A DNA stretch of 64,000 bases from Microterricola viridarii (GTDB lineage: Bacteria; Actinomycetota; Actinomycetes; Actinomycetales; Microbacteriaceae): assembly GCF_001542775.1 (NCBI RefSeq), contig NZ_CP014145.1, forward strand, positions 2,976,001 to 3,040,000. Direction: 5' to 3'. The position numbers and the translations under genes are program-made. Each line of letters starts with the position of its first letter. Positions within the stretch are counted from its first letter, which is position 1. The notes below the pieces were generated by a model that saw only the letters and a list, made by a program, of their open reading frames with translations, was not told the DNA's origin and did not search any database. Below are positions 63,652 through 64,000 of the stretch, piece after piece.

Positions 63652-64000
63652 CTAGGCGACACCGCGGATGCGGAACACCAGCACGCCTCCGAGGATCGCC
63701 AGCACCGCGGCCAGCACGTAGAGCGCGCTGTAACCGGCGAACGCCGTCACCATGAAGGCGGCCAGGATGGGCGCGAGCATGTTCGGCAGGTTGACCGCCA
63801 GCCCGATGATGCCGATGTCCTTGCCGTTGCTGGCGCTGGACGGCAGCACCTCCGTGACGAGCGCGAAGTCGACGGCGGTGAAGACGCCAGTGCCGAGCCC
63901 GAGGATGATCGCCGCGACGACCACGACCGGGAACTCCGGCGAGAAGGCCATGATCAGCACGCCGATCGCAGTGAACACGGCGGATGCCGACACGAAGACG
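63652..64000 (-). CDS. MFS transporter, C-terminal part (gene runs off the window)
   Basis: Open frame of about 116 residues to the window edge, three to four membrane segments: VFTAIGVLIMAFSPEFPVVV, GLGTGVFTAVDFALVTEVLP, APILAAFMVTAFAG and YVLAAVLAILGGVLVFRI. GTGVFTAVDFALVTEVLPSS followed by NGKDIGIIGLAVNLP resembles the second half of MFS carriers. The start is outside the window; substrate unknown. Confidence 0.8.
   Translation of the reverse strand, partial: VFVSASAVFTAIGVLIMAFSPEFPVVVVAAIILGLGTGVFTAVDFALVTEVLPSSASNGKDIGIIGLAVNLPNMLAPILAAFMVTAFAGYSALYVLAAVLAILGGVLVFRIRGVA

Overview
The window comes from a high-GC actinobacterium, most likely a member of Microbacteriaceae (Micrococcales). 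Supporting signs are the GC-rich codon use, an HspR-controlled dnaK-grpE-dnaJ-hspR operon with HAIR elements, LCP, sortase and M15 cell-wall proteins, a CebR-type cellobiose operon, and many start codons that sit 6-7 nt after a TAnnnT box, as in leaderless actinobacterial mRNAs. It looks like ordinary chromosome: I see no transposase, integrase, phage gene, CRISPR array or plasmid function.

Layout. 1-5.4 kb: the end of a luciferase-like oxidoreductase, a CPBP protease, small stress and acyl-transfer genes, and an ohrR-ohr organic-peroxide operon. 5.5-13.6 kb: an acyl-CoA and branched-chain catabolic block, with etfB-etfA-cytochrome b-like-thiolase in one operon and acyl-CoA dehydrogenase-mmsB-enoyl-CoA hydratase in another, separated by a MarR gene. 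13.8-22.3 kb: PAP2 phosphatase, two tRNA-Ser genes, an LCP protein, HAD hydrolase-serS, a diacylglycerol-kinase-like gene, pheA and pgm. 22.5-29.5 kb: a cell-surface block in which two paralogous secreted amidase-domain proteins flank a large cadherin-like LAxTG surface protein, followed by an MFS gene and a D,D-carboxypeptidase.

29.6-35.6 kb: a beta-glucoside operon (binding lipoprotein, two permeases, GH1 beta-glucosidase, LacI regulator) with three copies of a CebR-like operator. 35.7-46.8 kb: assorted genes, namely a solitary DNA methyltransferase, a LacI/dehydrogenase divergent pair, LtrA-like protein, lipoate ligase, lipase and a MarR-MFS operon. 46.8-52.7 kb: L-rhamnose catabolism (LacI regulator, rhaI, the aldolase/dehydrogenase fusion, rhaB). 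52.8-57 kb: an NYN RNase-like protein, an SDR-MarR operon, and one frame joining a truncated haemoglobin to an RsmC-like methyltransferase. 57-61.2 kb: the heat-shock operon, in which dnaK carries a one-base frameshift. 61.3-64 kb: a cNMP-domain flavoprotein, four tandem copies of a 169-bp repeat, and the end of an MFS gene.

Most intergenic gaps over 100 bp hold either LacI/MarR operators or members of a dispersed repeat family (GGTTTCGACAGGCTCAACCA-type and GGTCTCGATACG-type). The most interesting points are the globin-methyltransferase frame with an internal promoter-like box, the ETF-linked cytochrome b, the paired C-rich/G-rich palindromes upstream of the surface-protein block, and the tandem repeats. 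No database search was possible, so family assignments rest on recognised motifs and remembered family features.
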